From NCBI GenBank assembly GCA_951828235.1, contig OX639965.1:451191-515190 (forward strand): a DNA stretch of 64,000 bases, in the 5' to 3' direction. The translations under genes were made by a program, and so were the position numbers. This stretch comes from an uncultured Gammaproteobacteria bacterium. Its GTDB lineage: Bacteria; Pseudomonadota; Gammaproteobacteria; Steroidobacterales; Foliamicaceae. Positions 43,791 to 52,670 of this stretch are shown one piece after another (the stretch's first letter is position 1; each line of letters begins with the position of its first letter). The notes below the pieces were generated by a model. It did not search any database and was not told the DNA's origin. It was given only the letters and a program-made list of their open reading frames with translations.

Positions 43791-46076
43791 TCAGAACGAG
43801 TAGCTCACGCTCGCGGTTATTAGCTGCGGCTGCCCCAGCGTGCCGATCACGATGATCTCGTCCGCGTCGCCGTCGAGGAAGAAGAAATCCGGGAAGGTCT
43901 GAACATCGGTGTAGTAGTCCTCGTCCAGCAGATTTTCCACGTTCAGCGCCAGCTCCCATCGCTCGCTGGCAACACTGAACTGGGCGCCAACCAGCGTGAA
44001 GCTTGGATTGACCACGCTCACTCCTGCCGGATCGGACAGCCTCAGTCCGGTGTACTTGCCGTTGTGGCTGATCTGCACGCTGGCGTTGAAGGTCATCCCG
44101 TTGGCCAGCGGCTGCACGTAGTCGGCGCCCACGTTCCAGCTGAAGTCGGGCGTGACCGGCGGCGTGTCCCCGCCGATGCTCTTCATGATCGGATTGCCGT
44201 CAGCGTCAGCCCCGGACACCACGCTCGTGCCGCTGTCCCATTCCGCCTCGATCCAGCCGGCGGAAAACGCCACCGACAGGGCATCGGTGACGGCCGCCCG
44301 CACGTCCGCTTCCACGCCGAACTGCTTGGAATCGCCCACGTTGTTGATCAGCTCCACGATTCCGGCGTTCTCCGCGGGAATCTGGGTCTCGATCTGCCGC
44401 TGGTTGTAATCGATGAAGTAGGCCGCGACCGAGGCCGTGACGCGGCCGTCCATCGCGCGGCCCTTCCAGCCGGCCTCGAAGCTGGTCGCTTCCTCGGAAT
44501 CGAACGGCACCAGCCGGTCCGGCACGTCTTCGCTGATATTGAAGCCGCCCGGCTCGTATCCGCGGGAATACGTGCCGTAAAGCATGGAATCGTCGCTGAG
44601 CCAGCGAGTCAGCGACAGCCGCGGCAGAATCTCCGTACCGCTGTCGCTGCCTGTGTGGCCGGTGCTGAAACGCAGCGTATCGTTCTTCCAGCGATCGCCG
44701 CGCAGGCCGAGGCTCACTTCCCATTCGCCCAGGTCATAGGTGGCGTTGATGAAGGCCGCGAGGTGGCTCTTGTCGCGCATCCGCTTCTCGAATGGCGTCA
44801 GCGCCACTTCGCCCAACTCCTCCGCCTCGGTAACGGTCTCGCCGGCCCAGACGCCCGAACACAGCGAGCCCGCGGCACAACCAAGAGGGCCGCTGATCTC
44901 GCCGCCCGAATAGATGACCGTGTCGTACCAGACTAGGTCCGAGTCCATCTTTTCGTCGTAACCGGAGTAGTAGATGCCGCCCAGCCACTGGAACGGCCCT
45001 TCCTCCGTGGACGTGAACCGGATTTCCTGGGTCCACACGTCCATGTCTTCGGGACGGAACAGCGACAGCAGGTATTCCTCCTTCTGGTCGAGGTCCGTGA
45101 AGCGGAAGCTCTCGGTGGTCGTCCAGGAAGAAACGGAAGTAATGTCGTAGCCGTCCAGTTCCCATGTCAACTCGACCATTCCCGAAGTGGTGTTGCGTTC
45201 GTGCTGCGGGTTGAAGCTTGCCGGCACCTCGTTGGGATGCTGCAGGTCGCTCTCGTCGAGTTCGCGGATCCAGGTGTTGTTGGGACCCTCGTATTCGTTG
45301 GACCGCACCGAAATGTAGGCCGAAAGGTTGTCGCCCAGCGGCCCGCTCAGGGCCACGCGCACTCCCGATTCCTCCGTCGCGCCAATGTCCTCGTCGTTGT
45401 CGCCGACAATTCCGTTGAGCCGCGGCGGGTTCGGGTTGAGCAGATAGCCGTCGTTGTTGGCCCAGAAGCCGAACAGGCGCATGGCCCAGTCGCCCTGGCC
45501 CAACGGCAGGTTCAGACTGCCCTCTACGTCGAATATTCCCTGGTCGCCGACCACGCCCTTGACGCGCCCGAACATGGAACTGCTGTCCGGACGGGCGCTG
45601 ACGAACTTGACCGCGCCGCCGATATTGCTTCCGCCGTACAGCGTACCCTGCGGGCCCTTCAGCACCTCGATGCGCTCCAGGTCGCCGAACCGCGATGAGG
45701 CGTCGGAGAAGAGCTGGACATCATCGAGATAAAAGCCCACGCCCTGGGTGTTCCCGAAAGCACCCAGTCCGCGCACGGACACGTTGGGGAAGCCGTCAAG
45801 GCGCATGGACAGGTTCAGATTGGGTACCTGAAAGCCGACGTCCTCCAGGCCCTTGATGTTTTGGCGGTCGATGTCGGCGCCCGTGAGCACGGAAACGGAC
45901 TCGGGGATTTCCAGCAGGCTCTCCGCGCGTTTCCGCGCGGTAACCACAATCTCTTCGAATTCCCCGGCGGCGCCCTCCTGTGCCATCGCTGCGCCGGAGG
46001 GCAGCAACGATACGGTAATAGCCGACACTGCAGCTATCGACCCAAGCCACGCCAAGTTCTTTGCAAACTTCAGCAT
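43791..46076 (-). CDS. TonB-dependent receptor (paralog 1)
   Basis: A 761-residue outer-membrane receptor. Signal peptide (about 1-32), a TonB-box-like EEIVVTARKR, the plug domain (NVSVRGLGAFGNTQGVGFYLDDVQ; RIEVLKGPQGTLYGGSNIGGAVKF), a long β-barrel, and a terminal aromatic residue (ASVSYSF). The fold of this group suggests an organic ligand rather than a siderophore, but the ligand is unknown. The ATG at 46076 has GGGAG before it; ATG 46091 is the alternative. It shares a high level of sequence with the receptor at 48176-50623. Confidence 0.9.
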   Translation of the reverse strand: MLKFAKNLAWLGSIAAVSAITVSLLPSGAAMAQEGAAGEFEEIVVTARKRAESLLEIPESVSVLTGADIDRQNIKGLEDVGFQVPNLNLSMRLDGFPNVSVRGLGAFGNTQGVGFYLDDVQLFSDASSRFGDLERIEVLKGPQGTLYGGSNIGGAVKFVSARPDSSSMFGRVKGVVGDQGIFDVEGSLNLPLGQGDWAMRLFGFWANNDGYLLNPNPPRLNGIVGDNDEDIGATEESGVRVALSGPLGDNLSAYISVRSNEYEGPNNTWIRELDESDLQHPNEVPASFNPQHERNTTSGMVELTWELDGYDITSVSSWTTTESFRFTDLDQKEEYLLSLFRPEDMDVWTQEIRFTSTEEGPFQWLGGIYYSGYDEKMDSDLVWYDTVIYSGGEISGPLGCAAGSLCSGVWAGETVTEAEELGEVALTPFEKRMRDKSHLAAFINATYDLGEWEVSLGLRGDRWKNDTLRFSTGHTGSDSGTEILPRLSLTRWLSDDSMLYGTYSRGYEPGGFNISEDVPDRLVPFDSEEATSFEAGWKGRAMDGRVTASVAAYFIDYNQRQIETQIPAENAGIVELINNVGDSKQFGVEADVRAAVTDALSVAFSAGWIEAEWDSGTSVVSGADADGNPIMKSIGGDTPPVTPDFSWNVGADYVQPLANGMTFNASVQISHNGKYTGLRLSDPAGVSVVNPSFTLVGAQFSVASERWELALNVENLLDEDYYTDVQTFPDFFFLDGDADEIIVIGTLGQPQLITASVSYSF

Positions 46077-46215
46077 CCTGGCATCTCCCATTTGTGACCG
46101 GATTATTGATTCTCCACAAATTCCGGCTTGAATCAAGCGTGCGGGTTTCCGTGGCCCTGTTGCTTGCGCCATAATTGGTTGCCGCGAAACCTCACGGCGC
46201 GAACCGCAGGCCCGA

Positions 46216-47607
46216 ATGAGCGAACTCCTCACCGAGAACACCATCGAAGTTCTACGCCGGCAGGGGCATTCCCTGATGACCGGTGATTCGGTGGGTGAGC
46301 GCCACAGCGTGGACTTCACTGCCGAGAACGCATTACGGCCATCGGCAGTAGTGCGGCCCGGCTCCACCGAAGAAGTTTCCCGCGTGCTGAAGACCTGCCA
46401 CGAACTCGGCCAGCCGGTGGTGGTGCAGGGCGGCATGACGGGCCTGGCCGGCGGCGCCACCCCGCAAGCGGGAGAGGTCGCCCTGTCGCTGGAAAGGCTG
46501 ACCGGCATCGAAGAACTGGACGCCGCCGCCATGACGGTCTCCGTCTGGGCGGGCACGCCGCTCCAGACAATACAGGAAGCGGCGCTGGACGCAGGCTTTC
46601 ATCTGCCGCTGGACTTCGGCGCGCGAGGTTCCTGCCATATCGGCGGCGCAATCGCTACCAACGCCGGCGGCAACCAGGTGATCCGCTTCGGCATGACACG
46701 CAACCTGGTGCTGGGCCTGGAAGCGGTCCTGGCGGACGGCACGGTAATCAGTTCCCTCAACAAGATGCTCAAGAACAACGCGGGGTACGACCTCAAACAG
46801 TTGTTCGTGGGCACGGAAGGAACGCTGGGTGTCATTACGCGCGCGGTATTGCGTCTCTACCCGAAACTCGAGAGCGCCTGCACGGCCCTGTGCGCGGTGC
46901 GCTCGTTCGATCCTGCCGTTTCGCTGCTCCGTGAGCTGCAGGGCAAACTTGGCGGCTCGGTGAGCGCATATGAAGTCATGTGGTCGCCTTACTTCGATCG
47001 TGTGATCAGGAACAGCGACAGCCTGCGCTCGCCTTTCGACCGGGATTACCCGATTTACGCGTTGGTGGAAGCGGAAGGCTCCGACCAGGAAACGGACAGC
47101 CGGCGATTCGAAGAAGTCCTGGCCGGGGCGTTGGAGAACGGACTGATCGATGACGCCGCAATCGCCCAGTCGGAAAAGGACCGGCAATCGTTCTGGAACA
47201 TTCGCGACGGCGTAGCGGAAATCACCGCCGACCTGCTGCCCTACGCCAGCCTGGACGTCAGCATGGACATCGCCGAGATGGCAGCGTTTCTGGATGAATT
47301 CGACACGGAGCTCAAGGAAGCGTTACCGGACGCCATCAACCTGGTATTCGGGCATATCGGCGACAACAACCTGCACCTTTTCGTGAGCACGCGCCGCGAG
47401 GGCGATCTGAAGACTATCTTCGATATCGGCTACCGGCTCACCGGCGCCCACGGCGGCTCTGTTTCCGCGGAGCACGGTATCGGCGTGCTCAAGCGCGACT
47501 ACCTGCACCTTTCACGCAGCCCGGAAGAGCTCGAACTGATGCGGCGGCTTAAAAACGCCCTCGACCCGAAGGGCATCCTCAACCCCGGCCGCGTTATCCC
47601 CGCCTAG
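46216..47607 (+). CDS. FAD-linked oxidase, GlcD / D-2-hydroxyacid dehydrogenase type
   Basis: A 463-residue VAO-family flavoprotein. The FAD-binding domain shows [33 protein letters not shown] and [21 protein letters not shown]; the C-terminal domain has [12 protein letters not shown] and the ending [14 protein letters not shown]...[12 protein letters not shown]. Members oxidise D-lactate, D-2-hydroxyglutarate or glycolate. Next to a glyoxalase I gene, D-lactate (end product of the glyoxalase route) is an attractive substrate (inference). The stop overlaps that of convergent gloA by four bases. Confidence 0.88.
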   Translation: MSELLTENTIEVLRRQGHSLMTGDSVGERHSVDFTAENALRPSAVVRPGSTEEVSRVLKTCHELGQPVVVQGGMTGLAGGATPQAGEVALSLERLTGIEELDAAAMTVSVWAGTPLQTIQEAALDAGFHLPLDFGARGSCHIGGAIATNAGGNQVIRFGMTRNLVLGLEAVLADGTVISSLNKMLKNNAGYDLKQLFVGTEGTLGVITRAVLRLYPKLESACTALCAVRSFDPAVSLLRELQGKLGGSVSAYEVMWSPYFDRVIRNSDSLRSPFDRDYPIYALVEAEGSDQETDSRRFEEVLAGALENGLIDDAAIAQSEKDRQSFWNIRDGVAEITADLLPYASLDVSMDIAEMAAFLDEFDTELKEALPDAINLVFGHIGDNNLHLFVSTRREGDLKTIFDIGYRLTGAHGGSVSAEHGIGVLKRDYLHLSRSPEELELMRRLKNALDPKGILNPGRVIPA

Positions 47608-48155
47608 CCGGTCATTCGAACGGCCATTGAGCCGCAGCTGTTGGCTTCGAGGATTTCGATCCAGTAGCCGTCCGGGTCCTTGATGAAGGCCAGCCCCTGC
47701 ATCTTGCCGTCGTCCGGACGCTTGACGAACTCCACGCCCAGGTCCTCGAAGCGCTTGCAGGCCTCGTAGACATCCGGCACGGACAGCCCGATGTGGCCGA
47801 AGCCCCGGGGGTCGGCGTTACCGTCGTGATAGCCCGGAAAATCGTCGTCGCTCTCGGTACCCCAGTTATGCGTCAGCTCGATCATCGCCTTTTGACTGAA
47901 GGCATAAGCCGCGCGCGCCTCCGCGCCGTCCGGAATGGGCTCGTCGTCTTCCGTGACGTAGCCCATGAAATACAGCGAGAACTCCATTTCGGGAAACCGG
48001 AATTCCTTGATCAGCGTCATTCCCAGGACCCGGGAATAGAAATCCAGCGACCGTTGCGGATCCTTGATCCGCAACATCGTCTGGTTCATGACGTAGCCCT
48101 TAGTCTCAGGGACCGATACGACCTGCCCTTCCTGAACGGTGGATTCGACGGACAT
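47604..48155 (-). CDS. gloA: Lactoylglutathione lyase (glyoxalase I)
   Basis: A 183-residue VOC metalloenzyme turning the methylglyoxal–glutathione hemithioacetal into S-D-lactoylglutathione. It is of the longer, eukaryote-like zinc type: [22 protein letters not shown] (first metal Gln), [12 protein letters not shown] (Glu), [19 protein letters not shown] (His) and [11 protein letters not shown] (Glu) provide the four metal ligands. A strong GAGGAGG site precedes the ATG. It is 20 bases downstream of the second receptor gene and probably co-transcribed with it. Confidence 0.93.
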   Translation of the reverse strand: MSVESTVQEGQVVSVPETKGYVMNQTMLRIKDPQRSLDFYSRVLGMTLIKEFRFPEMEFSLYFMGYVTEDDEPIPDGAEARAAYAFSQKAMIELTHNWGTESDDDFPGYHDGNADPRGFGHIGLSVPDVYEACKRFEDLGVEFVKRPDDGKMQGLAFIKDPDGYWIEILEANSCGSMAVRMTG

Positions 48156-48175
48156 CTGACCTCCTCAATCGAAAT

Positions 48176-50623
48176 TCAGAACTTGACCCGCGCAATAACC
48201 GTCGCAAGGCGCGGCTGGCCCAGCGTGCCGATTACGGGATTGAAGGTCAAGCCGATCGGATCGTTGCGGTCCCGTCCCGGCACCGAGTCCCCAGGCCACA
48301 CCGAGCCGTCGGTGTAGTAGCCCTCATCGAAAACGTTGCGCACGTTGAGCGCCAGCGACCACCGATCGGTCTCCACGCCAACCCGCAGGTTGAACACCTG
48401 GAAGCCCGGATGCTTCACGGTGTTCTCCGTGTTGAACCAGAAAGGACCCTTGGCGAGCATCGTGCCGCGGATCAGCAGCTCCATGCCGCCTGCCAGTGGC
48501 CTGCGGTATTGCGCCGCCAGGTTCACGGAACTCTTGGATATCCACGGCGGGAAGTGGCTGTCGACTTCGCTGAAGCGATTGATGACGTCGAACACCGAAC
48601 TGTCCTCATCGAAGTCCGCCTCGACCAGGCCGGCGCCGCCGCTGAGCGTCAACTCGTCGCTCACGGCCCAGGTAAAGTCCACCTCGGCGCCGTATTGCGT
48701 CGAACTTCCGGCGTTGAGAATGTTCTCGATGATGCCGCCCACCGAAATCTGGTTCTGCAACTCGAATTGGCGGTCGGTGTAGTCGATGAAGAACGCCGCC
48801 ACGTTCAGATCAACGGGACGATCACCCAACACGAGAGAGGTCTTGATTCCGACCTCATAGTTGTCCGCCGTTTCCTTGCTGAACGGGACCAGCGAGGGAA
48901 TGCCCTCCTGCGTATAGAGATTGTAGTTGCCTGGCTCAAAGCCGCGCGCGTAACTGAAATACAGGTGTGTTCCCGCTTCCGTGAAATACGAAATCGAAGC
49001 CTTGGGCAGGAATTCCGTGCCGCCTTGCTCCAGGTAATTCTCGTAGTTCGGATAGAAGCCGGTGGTGGTTACCCAGTAATCGCGGTTACGGTCCAGCGTG
49101 TCCGCGTTCCAGTCGTCCAGGCGGGCGCCAATGCCGATTTCCCAGTGTTCGTCCAAGCGGTAACTCGCGGTAATGAACAGCGCCTTGTTGGTGCGCTCGC
49201 GGTCGCGGTTCTCGAACGGGAAGTACAGTCGGTTCGTTGTCTCCTGCTCGAAAGTCGGCGTCTGCACCGGCGTCCCGAGTCTGGGGTCCGCGTCCGAGCT
49301 TGGCAGGGCATTGCGTTCCGCCGCACTCAAGGGCTCAAGAATTCCCAGCGAACCCGGCCGTCCGCAATCGCCGAACAGGTTGCACAGAACTTCGGTGGCG
49401 CCGTAAAACGTCGCCCAGGAGTCCCATTCGTTCTCCCACCGGGCGTAGTAGGCGCCGGCCTGCCACTCCAGCGGGCCCTCGCCTGCCGAGGTGAAGCGGA
49501 ACTCATGCGTCTGCACGTCGGTAAATTCCGGGCGCACCAGGTCGAAACCGACCTCGGAACTGACGTCCAGGTCAGTCGTTCTCAAGCCCTCCGCGTCGGT
49601 AACCGCACCCAGGTAAGTAAAGTTGCCCAGGCCCGAGAAGTCGTGGCTGATTTCCAGAAGCCCGCCGGTTGTCTGCCGGTCGTTGCGCCCGGCAAACGTC
49701 AATTCACGATCCGTGTTGTAAGTGAGGTTGTTGCCGTCTTCCACGCGCCAGTTGTTGTTGCCGGCGTCGAGGTCGTTGTAGCGCACTGCCGCGTACAGCG
49801 TTGTGTTCTCGGCCAGTTCCGCCTGCAGGGAAACGCGGAAGCCGACTTCGTCGCGTTCGTTTGGATACTCACGCCACGTCTCGGTCACGTCCTCGCGGTA
49901 CATGTTGGGAGCGCCCGGATTGTTCGCGGGAATCCCGAACGGCCACAGCGTATCGGTCTCGTTGGACCGGCCGTTGCGACGCTCGGGAGCCACGGCCTTC
50001 ACGAAGCCGTCGTCCTGCTTGGAATAGCCGAACACGCGAACGGCGGCAGCATCGCCCAGCGGTATGTTCACCACCCCCTCGAAGTTGATCATGCTCTGCC
50101 CGCCGGTTTCGACTTCCAGCTCGCCGCTGGTTTCTCCCAACTCCGGACGCCTGGTCACGAACTTGACCGCGCCACCGATGTTGTTGCCGCCGTAAAGCGT
50201 TCCCTGCGGACCCTTCAGCACTTCGACGCGTTCCATGTCGCCGAATTCCGCGGAGGCGTCCACGAAGATCTGCGTGCCGTCCACGTAAAAGCCGACGCCA
50301 TGCGTGTTGCCGAATGAACCGACGCCTCGGATCGTCACGTTGGGATTGCCGTCGGCACGGGCGGACAGGTTCAGATTGGTGACCTTAAGCCCGATGTCGT
50401 TGATGTGGCTGATGTGTCCCTGTTCCAGCTCGAATCCCGAAATGGCCGAAACCGACTCCGGAATCTCGCGCAGCGACTCATCACGTTTTCGGGCCGTCAC
50501 GATGATTTCTTCCAGGGCGCCTTCCAAGGCCGCGCCCTGGGCTGAAACTGGTGGGGCGGCAACGCTGACGAATACGAACAACACAGTGCCAGTCAGCACC
50601 AAAGAAAGCGAAAGTTTCTTCAT
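48176..50623 (-). CDS. TonB-dependent receptor (paralog 2)
   Basis: An 815-residue outer-membrane receptor: signal peptide (about 1-28), TonB-box-like LEEIIVTARKR, plug with NVTIRGVGSFGNTHGVGFYVDG and RVEVLKGPQGTLYGGNNIGGAVKF, and a β-barrel ending in ARVKF. It keeps the order of motifs of the receptor at 43791-46076, including IPESVS and GTLGQPRL near the C-terminus, so the two arose by duplication. ATG 50623 has GGGAG and AAAGGG before it. Upstream 80 bases separate it from the DUF3299 gene. Confidence 0.9.
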   Translation of the reverse strand: MKKLSLSLVLTGTVLFVFVSVAAPPVSAQGAALEGALEEIIVTARKRDESLREIPESVSAISGFELEQGHISHINDIGLKVTNLNLSARADGNPNVTIRGVGSFGNTHGVGFYVDGTQIFVDASAEFGDMERVEVLKGPQGTLYGGNNIGGAVKFVTRRPELGETSGELEVETGGQSMINFEGVVNIPLGDAAAVRVFGYSKQDDGFVKAVAPERRNGRSNETDTLWPFGIPANNPGAPNMYREDVTETWREYPNERDEVGFRVSLQAELAENTTLYAAVRYNDLDAGNNNWRVEDGNNLTYNTDRELTFAGRNDRQTTGGLLEISHDFSGLGNFTYLGAVTDAEGLRTTDLDVSSEVGFDLVRPEFTDVQTHEFRFTSAGEGPLEWQAGAYYARWENEWDSWATFYGATEVLCNLFGDCGRPGSLGILEPLSAAERNALPSSDADPRLGTPVQTPTFEQETTNRLYFPFENRDRERTNKALFITASYRLDEHWEIGIGARLDDWNADTLDRNRDYWVTTTGFYPNYENYLEQGGTEFLPKASISYFTEAGTHLYFSYARGFEPGNYNLYTQEGIPSLVPFSKETADNYEVGIKTSLVLGDRPVDLNVAAFFIDYTDRQFELQNQISVGGIIENILNAGSSTQYGAEVDFTWAVSDELTLSGGAGLVEADFDEDSSVFDVINRFSEVDSHFPPWISKSSVNLAAQYRRPLAGGMELLIRGTMLAKGPFWFNTENTVKHPGFQVFNLRVGVETDRWSLALNVRNVFDEGYYTDGSVWPGDSVPGRDRNDPIGLTFNPVIGTLGQPRLATVIARVKF

Positions 50624-50703
50624 GCCCTTTCTCCCAAGAGTCCCCAATGGGGCGAAACACCCGGGAAAAAGAGTATCACAAAATCTCAAAGTTCCTGTGT
50701 CGG

Positions 50704-51192
50704 CTAGTACTCGTATTTTTCTGTAGCCTGAACCGCCATCGTGTATCCCGAGTAAGCGAGATCGGACTCGCGAAACTCCGTCTTGAGTTCGCCCGTCGCC
50801 CAGATCGGCTCCCAGGTCGACTCGAGATCAAGGGGCTCTTCCGCCGTTACGTACACAATCTGATTGGCGGGGGGCGGCGGAAAGTGAATGCATGCGCCGA
50901 AATAAGGCACCAGCAGGAATTCGCTCACCTTGCCCTCTGTGGAAATATCCAGCGGCACGATAAATCCGGGAATCTTCACCAAAACACCGTCGAGCTCTTC
51001 AACAACGCCCGTAGGCAAGGTCGGCAAAGAAAACGCGCCGTCGAACGAGTCGTCCCCCGGCTGCTCGATCATTCTCGAATCGGGAATCAGATCGTCCCAG
51101 GTGAGCTCGCGGGCATCGTCCGCAACAGCAATTCCGCCGAGGACCAGCGTCACCGCGAGCCCCCGCCGAATGACTCGGTTCGAAATGGTCAT
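50704..51192 (-). CDS. DUF3299 periplasmic protein (ZrgE-like)
   Basis: A 162-residue exported protein with a signal peptide (about 1-24). The conserved DUF3299 core is visible: LTWDDLIP, IPGFIVPLDI, SEFLLVPYFGACIHFPPPPANQIVYV and the YTMAVQ end; GACIHFPPPP with its Cys and His looks like a metal or redox site. In other genomes this family sits with a DUF2796 protein and an ABC transporter of zinc-regulated loci. Here its ribosome site (AAGGAGG at 51196-51202) survives, but an IS630 element begins six bases further upstream, cutting it from the permease gene. Confidence 0.82.
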   Translation of the reverse strand: MTISNRVIRRGLAVTLVLGGIAVADDARELTWDDLIPDSRMIEQPGDDSFDGAFSLPTLPTGVVEELDGVLVKIPGFIVPLDISTEGKVSEFLLVPYFGACIHFPPPPANQIVYVTAEEPLDLESTWEPIWATGELKTEFRESDLAYSGYTMAVQATEKYEY

Positions 51193-51207
51193 GTTTCCTC
51201 CTTGCTA

Positions 51208-52403
51208 GTGTAGTGTCCTTAACAGAACAGTGATTAAGAAGCATCGGCCAGTGCGGTCCGGCCGCGTTCGACCTTCGCCATGATCTCGCCGAGCGATTTC
51301 GTCCACACCAGCGGCTGTGGATTCGTGTTGTGACGCTTCAGATACTCCCGCAGGCACTTCTCGAGATGCGGCACCGAAGTGAAGACGCCGCGCCGAAGCT
51401 GCTTGTCCGTCAGCGTCGCGAAGAACCGCTCGACCAGATTCGCCCAAGAGGCGCTGGTCGGGGTGAAATGCAGGAAGATGCGCTTCTTCCGCTCGATCCA
51501 GTTCAGCACCTTCTCGTGCTTGTGGGTCGCGTAGTTATCGAGCACGATGTGGATCTCCTGGCCCGCAGGCACCGCCTTGTTGATCTCGCGCAGGAACCTC
51601 AGCACTTCCTGGTGGCGGTGCTTGCGATACGTCCTGCCGATCACCTTGCCGCTGGCCACCTCCAGCGCGGCGAACAGCGTGGTCGTGCCGTGCCGCTTGT
51701 AGTCGTGCGTCATCGTCCCGCCCCGGCCCTTCTTCATCGGCAGGCCCGGCTGCGTCCGGTCCAGCGCCTGGATCTGGCTTTTCTCGTCGAAGCTGAACAC
51801 CGCCGCGTTGTCCGGCGGGTCGAGATACAGCCCCACCACGTCCCGCAGCTTCTCTTCAAAGCGCGGGTCGTTGCTCAGCTTGAAGGTCCGGATCAGGTGT
51901 GGCTTGAGACCGTGCGAGCGCCACACCCGGTGGACGAAGCTGTGTGTCGTGCCCAGGTGCCGTGCCATCGACCGGCACGACCAGTGCGTGGCGTCATCCG
52001 GCGCCGTCTGCGTCGTCGCCTCGATCACCCGCGCGCGCAACGCCGCCTGCGCCCGGGTGTCCTTCCCGCCATGGTTGGCGCCGCGCGGGCGCTCCTTCTC
52101 GATCGCCGGCGCTCCCTCCTTCGCGTAGCGCGCCCGCCAGCGCCCCACCTTATTCGCATCGATGCCCAACTCGACCGCGATGTCCTTGTTCGCCATCCCC
52201 TCGGCCGCCATCAGGACGATCCGCGAACGCTCCCGCAGGCGCACCGGCGCGCTGCGCGACGACGCCCATTTGTCCAACTTCCGCCGATCCTCGCTCGACA
52301 GCGTGATCCGTGCCGCAACCCGCATCGAAAAACTCCGAGACCCAATAGGGGAAGCATAAGCCGCCAACAACAAATAAACAATACTCTGTTCAGGACACTA
52401 CAC
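51208..52403 (-). mobile_element. IS630-family insertion sequence (1196 bp)
   Basis: The ends are imperfect inverted repeats: GTGTAGTGTCCTTAACAGA at 51208 and, read inward from 52403, GTGTAGTGTCCTGAACAGA. TA dinucleotides flank both ends (51206-51207, 52404-52405), the target duplication of the IS630/Tc1/mariner group. One transposase gene fills the element, and its frame is intact, so it may be active. The TA at 52404-52405 is shared with the MITE that follows directly. Confidence 0.9.
51234..52373 (-). CDS. IS630-family transposase
   Basis: A 379-residue DDE transposase. The N-terminal part has a helix-turn-helix (MANKDIAVELGIDANKVGRWRARYA) and a winged-helix homeodomain-like region; the catalytic domain shows VFSFDEKSQIQALD (first Asp), HIVLDNYATHKHEKV (second Asp) and TSASWANLVERFFATLTDKQ (Glu), as in the DDE_3 superfamily. 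No internal stop. An ATG-initiated shorter form starting near MRVAARITLSSEDRRK is possible. Confidence 0.93.
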   Translation of the reverse strand: MLLAAYASPIGSRSFSMRVAARITLSSEDRRKLDKWASSRSAPVRLRERSRIVLMAAEGMANKDIAVELGIDANKVGRWRARYAKEGAPAIEKERPRGANHGGKDTRAQAALRARVIEATTQTAPDDATHWSCRSMARHLGTTHSFVHRVWRSHGLKPHLIRTFKLSNDPRFEEKLRDVVGLYLDPPDNAAVFSFDEKSQIQALDRTQPGLPMKKGRGGTMTHDYKRHGTTTLFAALEVASGKVIGRTYRKHRHQEVLRFLREINKAVPAGQEIHIVLDNYATHKHEKVLNWIERKKRIFLHFTPTSASWANLVERFFATLTDKQLRRGVFTSVPHLEKCLREYLKRHNTNPQPLVWTKSLGEIMAKVERGRTALADAS

Positions 52404-52405
52404 TA

Positions 52406-52670
52406 GTGCGCTGTCTCATAAGTTCGTTGCCTTTCAGAGCGGGCCTGAAGCGTCAATGCAAGGCGCCGTCCGCAGGGAATACTGCCCTGTATTGCCCAGG
52501 GCGGCAACGCCGCAGTGGCGCTTCAGGCCCGCTCCCGAAGGGCGCGGCCCCTGCGGCCTGTGGCCGCGTTGCGTCCCTGGGCAATGGGAGGCGCCATTCC
52601 CGGCGGAACGCACCTTGCCACACGCCGCAGGGGACACGCTGAAAGGCAACGAACTTATGAGACAGCGCAC
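52406..52670. mobile_element. TA-target MITE, 265 bp, in the stop codon of the permease gene
   Basis: Perfect 32-base terminal inverted repeats (52406-52437 and 52639-52670) start GTGCGCTGTCTCATAAG. TA flanks each end (52404-52405, 52671-52672). There is no transposase gene; the open frames inside are mirror images of each other arising from the repeats. Inner palindromes are present (AGCGGGCCTGAAGCG near 52437 with its complement near 52525). The minus-strand permease stop TAG is made of the flanking TA plus the first base of the element. Confidence 0.9.

Noticed and set aside
46127..46139. GCTTGA-A-TCAAGC palindrome between the receptor and FAD oxidase genes as an operator
   Set aside because: A 6-base palindrome alone is too short, and no promoter can be placed with confidence around it.
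52406..52670. Two 78-codon reading frames, one on each strand, both starting MRCLISSLPF
   Set aside because: They arise from the terminal inverted repeats of the MITE and mirror each other; not genes.
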